Shown piece by piece: positions 20,859-31,773 of a DNA stretch of 64,000 bases. Position 1 is the first letter of the stretch; every line of letters begins with the position of its first letter. The notes under the pieces are model-generated. The model was not told where the DNA came from, ran no database searches, and worked only from the letters and a program-made list of their open reading frames with translations. Made by a program: the position numbers and the translations under genes. This DNA comes from Diplonema papillatum (taxonomy: Eukaryota; Euglenozoa; Diplonemea; Diplonemida; Diplonemidae), in the NCBI GenBank assembly GCA_030068145.1, contig JAPJBO010000892.1:1-64000 (forward strand), given 5' to 3'.

Positions 20859-21245
20859 ATGTCATCGATTACGGTGACACCGTCTACGGTATCCTAGCGC
20901 AGACTCGTCGTGCTGCACAACGAACCCTCCGCGGAAAAGCTTCGTTCCTGCCAGCCTGCAGTATCTCTCTCAGTTCAGTGCTTGACGGCACGTCGAGAGG
21001 CGTGCATCAACGCGAACTCGTTCGACTGAATTCTACAGTCCCAGCCGCAAACCAGACCCGATGTCCGTCGAATGCAGCGACTATCTACCGCATGCTCGCT
21101 TGGCCAGGGACAACTCCCCCAAGCCGCTACGCTGTGTGGACACCTGCTTGACTTCATCAACGTTTTTCAAAGCTCGTCAGCCCGCTGCAGTTCCTTCTTT
21201 TCGTCGAACCCAGTGCCGCGTGGACCGCGGCTTGCGGGTTAGTCA
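20859..21245 (+). pseudogene. Two degenerate copies of the kelch gene 3' end
   Basis: 20863-20985 and 21050-21245 each resemble 20554-20760, the last part of the kelch gene. Both share blocks such as GTCGAATRCAGCGAC, CACCGTCTAC and GCGCAGAC followed by the same order of weaker matches. Both are out of frame and carry stops. They look like old tandem duplications limited to the 3' end of the gene. Confidence 0.6.
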
Positions 21246-21249
21246 GATC

Positions 21250-23962
21250 GACGATGCCACAAGTGACCGTAACAGCGACGGTGCGAAACGTGCCGAATTG
21301 ATATTCAAATAGCAGACAAATCCTTCCTGTGTGCTCCGCTCGTGTGTCTTTCGGAGCCCTAGCCGTACACTGCCTGCCAGTACACATCCTCCCCCACACA
21401 CCCCACCGCGAAAAACCTTCAACCCAGCAAGTTTCCTGGGCCTCAGTTCTCTCTTTTATGACAGAAAGCACGATGCTCACATCAAGCAGGCCGATCGAAA
21501 GGCAGAGTGCCGCCGCCCACTACTAAACAGTCCTCGTCTCGCCTTTTATGCCAAGTGATCCGCGTTCTTTTTCTTCCCCCCTCTGCTTGCATTGCAGAGC
21601 ATCTCTGTCACTTCAAGCACAAAATAAAAACTGCCCCGAAGCGCAGCGCCACCCTCGCCGCACTTTTCCCTACCGGCTCGCCGACGTCTTTGTTTTTGAC
21701 AGTTGCAGGTTTGCTGCGGGCTACTTGCAAACTTGCTCCGACCACTGCACCCTCGTTAGCCGTCGACATCCCAAGTGCAAATACTACCGACGCGTCACTG
21801 CTGCTTGACAGCACTCTGGCATGGGGTACAAAGCAAGGGCGGCAAAACTCGGCATGCCACCTCCAGCGCCTTACTGAAAGGCTGGCACACTGGCTCCGCA
21901 AGTACCCGTGAAAATCAACCAAGTGCAATTGTGCATTACTTTCGTAAGGGTGCTCTGACTTTTTTTTTTGTTTCTGGTCCCGCATGCGTACAGATTTCTG
22001 AGAACCGTCGGAAAAAAAGATAATCCAAGAAAAAGATAATTTGCACAAGAAGTGACCACTAGTCTGGTCGGTTCGCCTGTCTCGTCGTGCTGTGGAAGGG
22101 TTCTAAAGCACGCGCTCTCAGTGTGTCCAGAACAGCACCAGGCCACAGCTACAGAGAACGCTGTGAACGCTGTATGCTACTTACAGAAGGGTCGTGTTTG
22201 TCAAGATAATCATCAAAATTTTGATTGTCCGTCGCCTCTTTGCAATGCGCTGTGTGATTTGCGAGGTGCAAGTCGCCTGTTCCTGCCAGCTTCTTCATCT
22301 CTGCCTCTGGTGTGACAAAAAGGCTCGTTTTGTTCGAGCGAACACGGACAAAGCATAGCCAGTGGTTTTTACCATTGGTTGTCTGGATTTTGCTGTCGAA
22401 GCTTCATTCTAGGCTCCCTCACCCCAGTGTTCTGAAACACGGCATTGAGGGGACTAGAAGAGTAGCGACAATAAGTGGAGAGCTCGAAGCAACATTCGGT
22501 GTGCTACAAAATGCCCCGTCTTGGGTCTTACCGTACTGATCGTTATTGTTGGTGAGATCGTGCCACAGCGACAACGCGGTGCGATGGTACAGCATGAAGA
22601 CTGTCCAGATTTTCCAGGATAATTCCCCCGTCCCCGCGTGAAGCGTTTCGAGGATCGACCCTTCTTGAACTGCAAACGTCATCCTGTGGACATGGTCAGA
22701 ATCGGGCCACTCCTATTCTCTGCCAGCTCTTTGGCAAATCTCCGGCCCGGCCTCGCACTTTGACCACACGCAGCGTTCTCGACGCGGAGGAGGGCACTCG
22801 TGTTGAATATTGTTCGGCCTCCTAGTCAAGGGTTGTTGCCGGACGTAATCGTACTCCGCCCGCCGCTTCGTTCTTCTGTTGTGAATCTGGCCCCGCGGTT
22901 GGGCGAGACCTTGCACACAAGAAGTAGCTCAAAGACATATCGAACAAAGCCGCATGAGTGTACTGCCGGCAGGATCGCACGTCGTGCCTGTGCTGACTTG
23001 GCACGAGAATCATTAGGTTGTCTACAGTTGATTTGTAGGACAAACTTGTCTCACACAACAGCGAGCGAAGCGACGGACATGTATACTCCTATTTTTCTGT
23101 CACCTCCGACTTCATCCCTTGAACATGAAGCGAGGCCAGACTATCATTAGGCCATGCTTTCGCACCGAGGATTGGTACTGAAGATCTGACCCGTTTCGGC
23201 CTCAACCCCAACTTCCAAGCTCCGGTTACAGAATGTATCGCCGATACGTAAATAAAAAGGAAATATGCCCGTGCTCCTACACGCAGCAAGTTCTTTTACC
23301 CGCCATGCTTCCGTGCTCAAGGACAAAGTCCTTCTACGCTACGAGCTCACGACGTCCACAAGGAACTACCAGAGCCTTGAAGAAAGTAAAGAAAATATGT
23401 CAAGGGCAACCGGTGAGAGCTAGTTTGTCCTCCCTTCGCCTTTCACCATTTGAACAGGTGGCATTTCGAATAGCTACCGCAAGAAATCCATGCGTTACTG
23501 GCGTTCCCTGCAAGGTGCCCCTATGGTTCAGTGGAGTGGGTAGTCACCGAAGGAGTTGAGCTAGGACGCGGGTCCGTGGTACAATTTTCGACGTCGCTGA
23601 CGGCAGCAGGAAAGTGTGCGAAACGCGCAACGGCAGACCCTTAAACATTTGCCACAGAAAGCAGAAACGGTCATCAAGCAGCGGCGCGGAACGGGCGTCC
23701 TGATGATCGACAAGTAGACGAAGTGGCAGATGGCTCGCACCTCACCTCCCCGTGCGACTTCATCCACTGTCACCTCTGCAAAACGACGCTGAAAGACATC
23801 AGACGCTGACCTGATGCACGAAAGCCATGCACCATTATTTTTCTGCATTTCCATCAAACACCAAAACCAGGAGTCCCCCACCCCCACCCCTTTGGAGGCC
23901 GTAGGGCTTTCTTGCACGTACCGAAATAGAGTAGAGAGGAACATCAAGAAAAAGGAGACCGA
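21250..23962. other. Long intergenic region, no supported gene
   Basis: Only short open frames without recognisable domains are present. I see no tRNA, no repeat array and no transposon ends. Confidence 0.5.
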
Positions 23963-26900
23963 ATGCAAGGGCACACGTACACGTCACCGGCGAGCCGGTC
24001 CGCCGTCGACACCGACGTGATCGAAAAAGGTATCGTCCCGGTTACCCGAAAGAAGTTCGAAGCTTCACAGTCCAGGGCAAGCGCGGACGAAGACACCGGG
24101 CTGCACATGTCCGGTGCTGAATTAAAGGACACGGTCGGACACAGCACCGACGCATCATCGTCGGGCTCCGACGCGCTCACGCAAACAGCGGATCATAAAG
24201 AGCAGCCGTACGCGTCCTTCGAACCAGACCCCGGCTGGACCCTTCGCCCAGAACCAGTGAGCCCACTCGAAGATCCCCTGAGCAGATCTCTCCCGGGAGC
24301 ATCCCGGTTCCACCCGACCACGGTCCGCCCCCTGCCCAGGAAGCACTCTGACAAACCACTCGACTACCCCAAGTCGCCCACAGCGGCGAAACCCGGGCTT
24401 TCCCGACCGTCTCCTTTGTCTCCCCTGTCGCAAAGCGCTTCGTTTTCCAACCCACAGGCCAATTGGGCATTCCCTTCGGTAGAAGACGATCTGTATTCTA
24501 ACAAGACCCACGGCCCCTTGACATCTGAATCGGCATCGAAGGAACCCCATGACGACTCTGGCGGCAGCGAAATCAACCCGGATTCCAGCCCCAGCGCGGC
24601 ACCGCTGCTGCGCCAGGGACGCAGCGACTCAAAACAAGTCAGCATGCACGGTCTGGCTCCTGAAGGCGACGCCGCGTGGTCGGCTGGTCTTGGCGCGCAC
24701 AAATCGCTGCCCGCGCATCAGGGTAAAGCCACGGATCAGGCAGACCTTCCGTCCTCCCCGCACAGAGCTCCTGAGGACGACGACCAGAATCCGACCCCAC
24801 TCGCCCCTTCCGCGCCTGCATGCCCATCAGGCGCACAGGCCGACAGTCGGTTCTCGTCGGAAAACGACCCAACCTGTCCTTTGAGCCTCCGCCCACTCAA
24901 CGCCGGTCGCAGTTCACCCCCCCTCACGGGCGGCCAACCCCGCGAAGAACCCAAACACCCGCACACAACAACCGACCCAAACGGGCCGAATTCCGATGCA
25001 GAGTCCGATGAAGACCCGCGTTTCGCCCCGGAACGCACACCGGAAGCGGCCGCGCCTTTCGAAAACCGGTTCGCGAGAGACCAAGAAGGCGGCGCCCCCC
25101 CCGCGCCAGCTGCGTACGAGGCAAGGGCGCCGGCGGCGCCGGCGGCACCGGCATCTTGGAGCGCGTCTGAGCGGGCAGAAGTCATTTCCGCGTTGCTGTT
25201 TTCGCCCACCGGGGGTCCAACAAACCGCGCTCTGCCGGGCTCGGGCGTGGGCCGCGCGGGCGTTCATTCGGTGGCAAAAGGGCCCGAAAAGACAGAAGAA
25301 GCACAGTGCGATGTCCAGGAGGATTCGGCGTATCCAGGAGCCTGTCGAGAGAATGTTCACGCAGAGGGAGAGTCAGGAGAGTCGATCCCTCGGTTTCCTA
25401 GTGAGCAAACCGCCGAAACTGATGTCTGGCAGAAAGCCGCGCATGCGAACAGCCCAGTCGCCACGCCTGCCGAAACCTGGCGCAGGGAATCCGGTGATCC
25501 AGGCGTACCCTCACCCAACCAAGGAATGAGAGAACGTGAAAGCTGGCAGAGAGACACCGTGTCCAACCCAGCCAAACAGCGCGCAGAGGAAGAGTCGGCC
25601 GCGCGCTTGGCCAACCCAGGAGAACCCGGATCTGAAAGCAGGCAGTCGGACTTTCAGGCCAGCCCTGTCCGTGAAGCTGATGACGCGCAGCATATCAGCA
25701 ACGAGGCAGCACATCGGCTGGCTGATCCGGACACCCAGCTCCCCAGCAGAGAAGCGGCGGAGCATGAAAACCGACCGACACGCATACACACTAGCCCAGT
25801 CCGCGAATCTGATGCTGTGCAGCAGATCAACAATGACGACCAGGTAGACCCTCGGCTGGTTGATTCGGTAACCCGATTCCCCAGCAGAGTAACGGCGGAG
25901 CGTGAAACGCAACCAGCTCGCACACACGCCAGTCCGGTCCGCGAGCACGACTGGCACATAGATTCAGATTCTCGGCTGGGTGATTCTCGACGCTTCCCCA
26001 ACCGAGGAACGGCCGAACGCGAGCCCAAGCAGACAGACGCGGACGCGGCGGCAGGACGCGCGCGCAGCCAAGAAGGGCACGACCCGGAGAGCGAGGCACC
26101 GGACTCTCGCGTCTCGTCGCTTTTCCCGCTCGGCCTGCTGCCGTCCCGGCGCCACAACACCGCCCGGCCCGCCCACGACGGCGCGGCCTCGCCTACCCGC
26201 GGTAACGCCGGCGCGTCGCCGACACTGCCGAGGAGCGGCGAGTCCGGAAAGCAGCGCGACCGGCACGCGGCGGACGACCAGTCGTCCGGCGGCAGCGTCC
26301 AGCGAAACGGGGGCGCCGAGGCGCAGGTTGCACCGGGGGACTTCTTCGCCGAAGCGCCGGCGGCCGACACGACACAAACGCCCGCCCCGCCCCAGTCGCG
26401 CAGCGACCCCCGGTTCAGCGGGCCGGGACTCCCGAGCAGCTTCCAGCTGCGTTCGAACGAGGCCAGCAGCAGCCCGGCTGCCGCCCACCCCGAGAGAAGC
26501 GACCGCGCCGCCGACGGCAACGACCTGTTCGAAGGCAGCACGGGGGCCAGGCGGGACCGCGCGGGGCAGTTCAGAACCCCGCTTCGGCCTTACTCCGAAG
26601 AGCGCGACGACGCAGGTGGCAGCCCGAACAAGGCGCCGTTCAACCCCGTTGTTTTTGATGGGGTTTCCGCGGCGAGGCGCCAGCGTGCGGGCCAGTTCCG
26701 CACTCCGTTGCAACCGAATTTCGAAGAACGCGAGGCGACGGGAAGCGGCCCGGCGGCGGCCTCGTTCCAGCCGACCCGAGACGGCTCCGCCGCGCGCCGC
26801 GAAGGAGAAGGAACTGCCGCGGCGCGCTGGGAACGGGCGGCCCAGCACCCGTCGCCGTACCCGGAGCCGAAGGAGCGCGAAGCGCCGGGAAGCGACCGGG

Positions 26901-29320
26901 GCAACGCCTCGTTCAATCCGCACCGGGGAGGCGGCGACCCCGGCGGCGACGGTGCCTCCCGCGAAGCCGCGGCCGCGGCGCGGTGGGAGCGCTCGGCGCA
27001 GCTCCGGTCGACCCTCGCCAACTTCGAGCAGCGCGAGGCGGCGGAGCGGCCGCAGAGCGCAAGCGCCCAGACGAGCGGTCGATCCCGGCTGCCGTTGCAC
27101 AACCACCAGCAGCAGCCGCCTCCGCCGGCCAGTGATCCGGGGGCGGAAGGCGTCGCCGAAGCGGGCGCTGCCCTCCACGGGCTTTTTCCGTTGGGGAGCT
27201 TCAAGGCAGACCTCGCAGCCGCGGCTGGCGTCAGACCGGCGAACTCACTGGGGAAGCGGCGCGAGAGGAGTTCGGGGGAAGTTGTGCAGGATGCGGGCCG
27301 GGCGGCTGGCACCGAGCGAACTGAAAACAGGTGGAAGATGGACGACGGAGACGAGCCCAGCAGAGGCACAACCGCGAACGGGTTGGGATCGGGGCCAGCC
27401 AGAGCGGGGACCGGGACCTTTGGGGGGGATCAGAGCCGGTTGCCAAGCGGGCACTGGCGGGAAATGGGCGAAAGGGTGAGAGGCAGGCAGTCGAATGGAG
27501 GGGATGGGGAGGAGTTGGGTATCTCGGGTGGGGATGCTGATTTGATGTGGGGGGAAGGCCGATGCGACGGCGGCGAAGCTGACGAGGGGGACGACAGCCC
27601 GACGGCTCGGTTTGCGGTGAACGTGAAAGACCTGGTCGACATGCAGACCGCGCGGCCGCTGGGCCGCCTGTTTGCCGATGAATCGAACACCGATGGGCCC
27701 GGGTCCGGTGTGGCAGAGCAGGCCACGGCGCCGCGGCGTAGGAAGGTCGTGCCCAACCCTCGCCCGTCCTCACCCCCGTCAACCGTGCGGCAAACGTCGC
27801 TCCCGAACCTGCGCAACTTCTACCCGAACAACTCGGCCATCTTTCACCCGGCGCACACCCTCAACGACCTCCACACCCGTCCCACGCCACCCTCCAACCC
27901 CCCCAGCAGCACCACGAGCACCTACCACACCGCGCACACCACCGACTCCAAATTCCGATCGCACACCGCCGACCCCTCTCCCACCACCCATGTCCAAACC
28001 CCGATCGAACCCCCCCTCCCTTTCCCGTCGCCGTCCGACGGAAAGCCCGGCGCACCGTTCGCGGACGCCCCGGCGGCAGACAAGGGGGCCGAAAAGACCC
28101 CCGGGCTGTTCGGCCGGCTGAAGAAGCGGTTCTCCCGCGGCGACGACCACCCCGGCAAGCCGGGCGCCCCGCCCGACGCCCCGGCGAAGGAGCTCATCTC
28201 GTACGAAGACAGCGCGTCCTCCCTCGAAACCGCGTCGAAGCTGGGCGAAAGCTTCGGGGATAACTCGCTCGCGGAAGGCGGCGGCGCCGTGTGCTCGTCG
28301 TGCAAGGGCTCCAGCGGCGTGTTGGTCTGCGAGGGGTGCTGGGAAAAGAAGGAGAAGTCGTTCAGAGACGAAGCGCACGCGGAGTGCATCGCGAGAGCAA
28401 CGTTAGACGGGAAGTGCATGCAGCTGCGGGAGGAGAACGTACGGTTGAACGCGAAGCTCCGCGCGTTTGAGGCAGAGTGTCAGCAGATCGGCAACGAGTT
28501 GATGGATGCTGGGGTTCTGATAGACCGCCAGGACTTGAAGATCACAGAGCTCACCGAAGAGGTCTCCATGATGCGAGAGAAGCAGAAGGAGCACTTCGAC
28601 ACGGTCGAGGAACTCGCCGAAATGAAGGTTGTCGCCAAGTCGCAGCAGAGACGGATCGAAGACTTGTTCTCGGAGGTAAACGACGAAAAGCGCGCGCGGA
28701 AGTCGTCCGAAGAGTGGCTCCTGCAGCTCCGCGACCAGTGCCTGCGCTTCAAAGGCGCCGTCGAGGAGAGGGACGAGCTCCGAGACCACGTGCGGCAGAT
28801 CTCAATGAGCTACTCGGACGAAAAAAGGAGGCGGACCGTGATCCAAGAGCGGTACTCGCACCTCTGGGAGCGGCACGAGTCGACCGAAACGGAGCTGGCC
28901 CACGTCCGCTCGGACCTGGAGGCGGTCACCCGCGCGTGGCACAAAGCCGTCGGGGAGCTGACACAGGCCCGGGACACCACCGTCAGCCTCCAACGCTGGA
29001 ACGACCACTTGCGCAAGAAGCTCACCGACGCCGGGCCGGACAAAAACCAAGCGTTCGCAGAGGCCATCGCTGCGCTCGCAAGCACCGGGATTGACATGCT
29101 GCCCGACACGCAGGTGGACGCGCTGACGGGGAACCTGTCGGCCATCACCGAGGTCAAGGCCCGGCACATCTGCAGCGCGATGGCACCGAACCCGGCGACC
29201 GCCATCAAAAAGCTGATGGCGGCGCTGCACCCCGATCGGACGTCGATTCCCGCGTGCAAGGAAACCTTACAGAAGCGGTTCCAGCTGCTGGGCCACCTCA
29301 AAATGCAGCTCCAGCTGTAG
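23963..29320 (+). CDS. Large disordered/coiled-coil protein with zinc knuckle and C-terminal HPD (J-like) motif
   Basis: A good ATG opens a 1785-residue frame with no intron. Residues 1-1440 are low-complexity, rich in Pro, Ser, Arg, Glu and Gly. They contain two repeat sets: about three units of 40-45 residues around 553-680 (core SPVRE...D...PRLVDS...FPSR), and about four units around 853-1033 (core ARRxRAGQFRTPLxPxxEERE). A CxxC...CxxC knuckle (CSSC...CEGC) lies at about 1444-1460. A strong coiled coil runs from about 1470 to 1700. The last 60 residues contain AIKKLMAALHPDRTS followed by a helix, the helix II-HPD-helix III layout of J-domains such as auxilin, though shortened. An Hsp70-recruiting scaffold is possible, but the knuckle and coiled coil also suit a centrosomal or trafficking scaffold. 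The product is otherwise unknown. The high GC of the repeat region creates long false ORFs on the other frames. Confidence 0.75.
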   Translation: MQGHTYTSPASRSAVDTDVIEKGIVPVTRKKFEASQSRASADEDTGLHMSGAELKDTVGHSTDASSSGSDALTQTADHKEQPYASFEPDPGWTLRPEPVSPLEDPLSRSLPGASRFHPTTVRPLPRKHSDKPLDYPKSPTAAKPGLSRPSPLSPLSQSASFSNPQANWAFPSVEDDLYSNKTHGPLTSESASKEPHDDSGGSEINPDSSPSAAPLLRQGRSDSKQVSMHGLAPEGDAAWSAGLGAHKSLPAHQGKATDQADLPSSPHRAPEDDDQNPTPLAPSAPACPSGAQADSRFSSENDPTCPLSLRPLNAGRSSPPLTGGQPREEPKHPHTTTDPNGPNSDAESDEDPRFAPERTPEAAAPFENRFARDQEGGAPPAPAAYEARAPAAPAAPASWSASERAEVISALLFSPTGGPTNRALPGSGVGRAGVHSVAKGPEKTEEAQCDVQEDSAYPGACRENVHAEGESGESIPRFPSEQTAETDVWQKAAHANSPVATPAETWRRESGDPGVPSPNQGMRERESWQRDTVSNPAKQRAEEESAARLANPGEPGSESRQSDFQASPVREADDAQHISNEAAHRLADPDTQLPSREAAEHENRPTRIHTSPVRESDAVQQINNDDQVDPRLVDSVTRFPSRVTAERETQPARTHASPVREHDWHIDSDSRLGDSRRFPNRGTAEREPKQTDADAAAGRARSQEGHDPESEAPDSRVSSLFPLGLLPSRRHNTARPAHDGAASPTRGNAGASPTLPRSGESGKQRDRHAADDQSSGGSVQRNGGAEAQVAPGDFFAEAPAADTTQTPAPPQSRSDPRFSGPGLPSSFQLRSNEASSSPAAAHPERSDRAADGNDLFEGSTGARRDRAGQFRTPLRPYSEERDDAGGSPNKAPFNPVVFDGVSAARRQRAGQFRTPLQPNFEEREATGSGPAAASFQPTRDGSAARREGEGTAAARWERAAQHPSPYPEPKEREAPGSDRGNASFNPHRGGGDPGGDGASREAAAAARWERSAQLRSTLANFEQREAAERPQSASAQTSGRSRLPLHNHQQQPPPPASDPGAEGVAEAGAALHGLFPLGSFKADLAAAAGVRPANSLGKRRERSSGEVVQDAGRAAGTERTENRWKMDDGDEPSRGTTANGLGSGPARAGTGTFGGDQSRLPSGHWREMGERVRGRQSNGGDGEELGISGGDADLMWGEGRCDGGEADEGDDSPTARFAVNVKDLVDMQTARPLGRLFADESNTDGPGSGVAEQATAPRRRKVVPNPRPSSPPSTVRQTSLPNLRNFYPNNSAIFHPAHTLNDLHTRPTPPSNPPSSTTSTYHTAHTTDSKFRSHTADPSPTTHVQTPIEPPLPFPSPSDGKPGAPFADAPAADKGAEKTPGLFGRLKKRFSRGDDHPGKPGAPPDAPAKELISYEDSASSLETASKLGESFGDNSLAEGGGAVCSSCKGSSGVLVCEGCWEKKEKSFRDEAHAECIARATLDGKCMQLREENVRLNAKLRAFEAECQQIGNELMDAGVLIDRQDLKITELTEEVSMMREKQKEHFDTVEELAEMKVVAKSQQRRIEDLFSEVNDEKRARKSSEEWLLQLRDQCLRFKGAVEERDELRDHVRQISMSYSDEKRRRTVIQERYSHLWERHESTETELAHVRSDLEAVTRAWHKAVGELTQARDTTVSLQRWNDHLRKKLTDAGPDKNQAFAEAIAALASTGIDMLPDTQVDALTGNLSAITEVKARHICSAMAPNPATAIKKLMAALHPDRTSIPACKETLQKRFQLLGHLKMQLQL

Positions 29321-31773
29321 GCAGTCGTTCGCAGGGGATCGTTCAAGTTGTCTGCCCGCTAGCGGGCAGTTGCAGTTTGTCACGCCAGGGACTTTTCCAG
29401 GAAGCTGCGCGTCTGTACGTTGGGGGGTACTGGCCTTTCCGGCGCATCAGCGCGCTCATGCCGAGTTTTGAGCTGTTCAACACGTCCGCGGCTTGACCGA
29501 CCCGACGGGAGTCCGCACCATGCACCTGTACTCGTCCGGGTCTAGATTCGGTCCAGCACTCATGCCAGGGGCGAAGTCCTGCACCTACCCTCGCCCGTCC
29601 AGGTCTAATTTTGGTTCAACACTAGTGCCAGCAACCGAGGCGATGTTCAGGAAGCTCAGGTCCTGCCGCCTCAACACCTCATAATACGGTCCGTTTCTCC
29701 CACTTAGATCACTGGCCCATCTTTTCTTCTCCGTTCTTCGATTTTCTTCTTTTTTCTCTCCATGCCTATGCCCATTTCTTGAGCCTCACCGCTTCCCCCT
29801 CCCCCCAACGATACGTGTTCAATGTTATAATAATTTCCTGTTTGCCTGCGCGGGCGTGAAGCCACGCGTAGTGGCCTAGAATCTCAACCACACCCCCCGG
29901 CAATCAAAAGCGCCGAAAAAGTGGCGCTTGTCAATTTGTTTCTTAATCGTACTGTTGTACTGAAGGAAACTTGTCTGGATCAAAGGCTGCATATGGGAGA
30001 ATAAACGAAGCTAACCAAAACGTGCGAATACAGGAAAGCCCCCTCAGAGAGGTTTGTTCCTGTACACGAAAATAATGACGCGATCGTCCGGTATCGTTTA
30101 GCCCCACTCCGAAAAAAGGTTCCAATCCAAACCATTTTTGAAGACCACACCCGGAGACCTGAAACTCCCAGAGTCACGTTTACTCTAACAACGCATCCCC
30201 GACGGCTGAGCAGAAGAGGGCTAAAAAAGGTGACAAGGAAGGTGCAAGGGCAAATTCAACATCGTTGATCTGCCCGCGCCATGTTTCAACCCCCGCAAAG
30301 TTGTTGTCTTAGATAGAAGAGACGCGCTTGGACGGAGAGAAAACATGGAGATTTCGTCCTTCAAATCAGAAAATTGAAAAAACGGGGTTGTCCAACCGCT
30401 GGTCACTCAGACTCTCTTCACAACGCATCCAACTCCATCGACGTGCTCTGCTATACTTGTTCCCTCTCCTGGGACGGAGGTGTTTGAACGCTTCTTCCTT
30501 CTCAGCTCTACGGACTACGGAGCCAGGGGTTGACCACGACAGCTTGAAGCTTTTCCCGCGTTCACCCGGCCACCGAGCCACCTGGAAAACGTAACAGGAC
30601 CGGCTGCTGTCAGCGTACGCACGGACGGCAACTCACAGGTAGGTACATGAGCATGTGCGAATGCAAACAAAGTTGCCCAAGAAGCTCTCCAAAAGTGGCT
30701 GCAAAGCCAGTATCCAAAAGTGGGAGAAGGCAAGGACACTGTCGAAGGGTTAGTTTGGGAGCGAGTGGCCAAGAGTCCAGAAACTGGCAACCGCTTTGTT
30801 ACGCTTCACAGCTTAGTCGGAATTGTAGTGGACTTCCTCCAGGTAGCACGGGCCTTCTTGGTTCTTTTGTCTTGGAAACGCTGGGTAATGGCGTGCTGAA
30901 TTGCCGCCTGGAAGGAACCAAGTCCAAGCTTTCGGCTCAGGGGAGCGCGGTCGACGAAAATGCGGAGGGTCTGTCCTTTTCTGTCACAAACACTGTTGAA
31001 ACAGCTTCTAGAGGTAAAACCTCTTTTATGCAGCCCGACCGCAGCATCGCTGTTTCTTTCTGCTGAGTAATCTGCATGCAAGTGTAGCATAGCTCTTCTA
31101 GGAGAGGTCGGTGACAACACCGTGCTGCCCAGCTCGATATACATGCGAGGTTCTGGAATCAGGCGTTCCCTCAAAATGCGACCCGAGTGCAGATTGGGTA
31201 CCGTTCTTTGAGGCGGACCGCTCAAAACTCACCGAGACGAACCGGCGATTGCGGGGCCCCGAGGAGACGCTTCTCACAGGATTCGGATTCGCCCCCGCTC
31301 CCCATCTCTCCTTCTTTTCTTGTTCCCGAAAAACACAACTCTCCGCTTGTTTCATTTTTGTTGTTATTCACCGGAAAAAGTTGCCGCTTCACTCTTCGTG
31401 CACAATCACTGGCAGAACCGCGTTGCTCTGGATCCCCATTGACTCAACCAGATTCCGGCATGCCCTCAGTGCAGAGCCGGAGTGGGGAGGAGATTGTATT
31501 GGAAGTATAGCGATATAGAAGTATCGGTAACCCGGAGTTGGAATGACAAGGGGCCACTCCTGGGAAGGCAGACACCCACGAGTTACCAGGCCACGACCAA
31601 GCCTTCCCGGATCTATGCGGGCCACACGAGGCGTACCTTATTCAGGGGGCTACCATGCAGCACCGACTGTACCTATCAGTACCTCCCATACAAGTTGCAC
31701 CCCAAACACCACACACAAATCTCATACTTCTTCTTCGCACGTAAGGTTGGGGGTGCTAAAATCTTTCCGAAGA
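29321..31773. other. Intergenic region with a small tandem repeat and one possible coding remnant
   Basis: 29533-29568 and 29596-29631 are two diverged copies of a 63 bp tandem unit (GTCYRGGTCTARATTYGG). Around 30670-30900 one plus frame without a start codon reads coherently (QEALQKWLQSQYPKVGEG ... FVTLHSLVGIVVDFLQ). It could be an exon or relic of an unknown gene. Nothing else is supported. Confidence 0.35.

Noticed and set aside
25964..27479. Frames of 404 codons (minus) and 499 codons (plus, other frame) inside the 1785-residue gene
   Set aside because: High-GC repeat coding sequence suppresses stops in other frames. They lack domains and the main frame has consistent protein character to its end.
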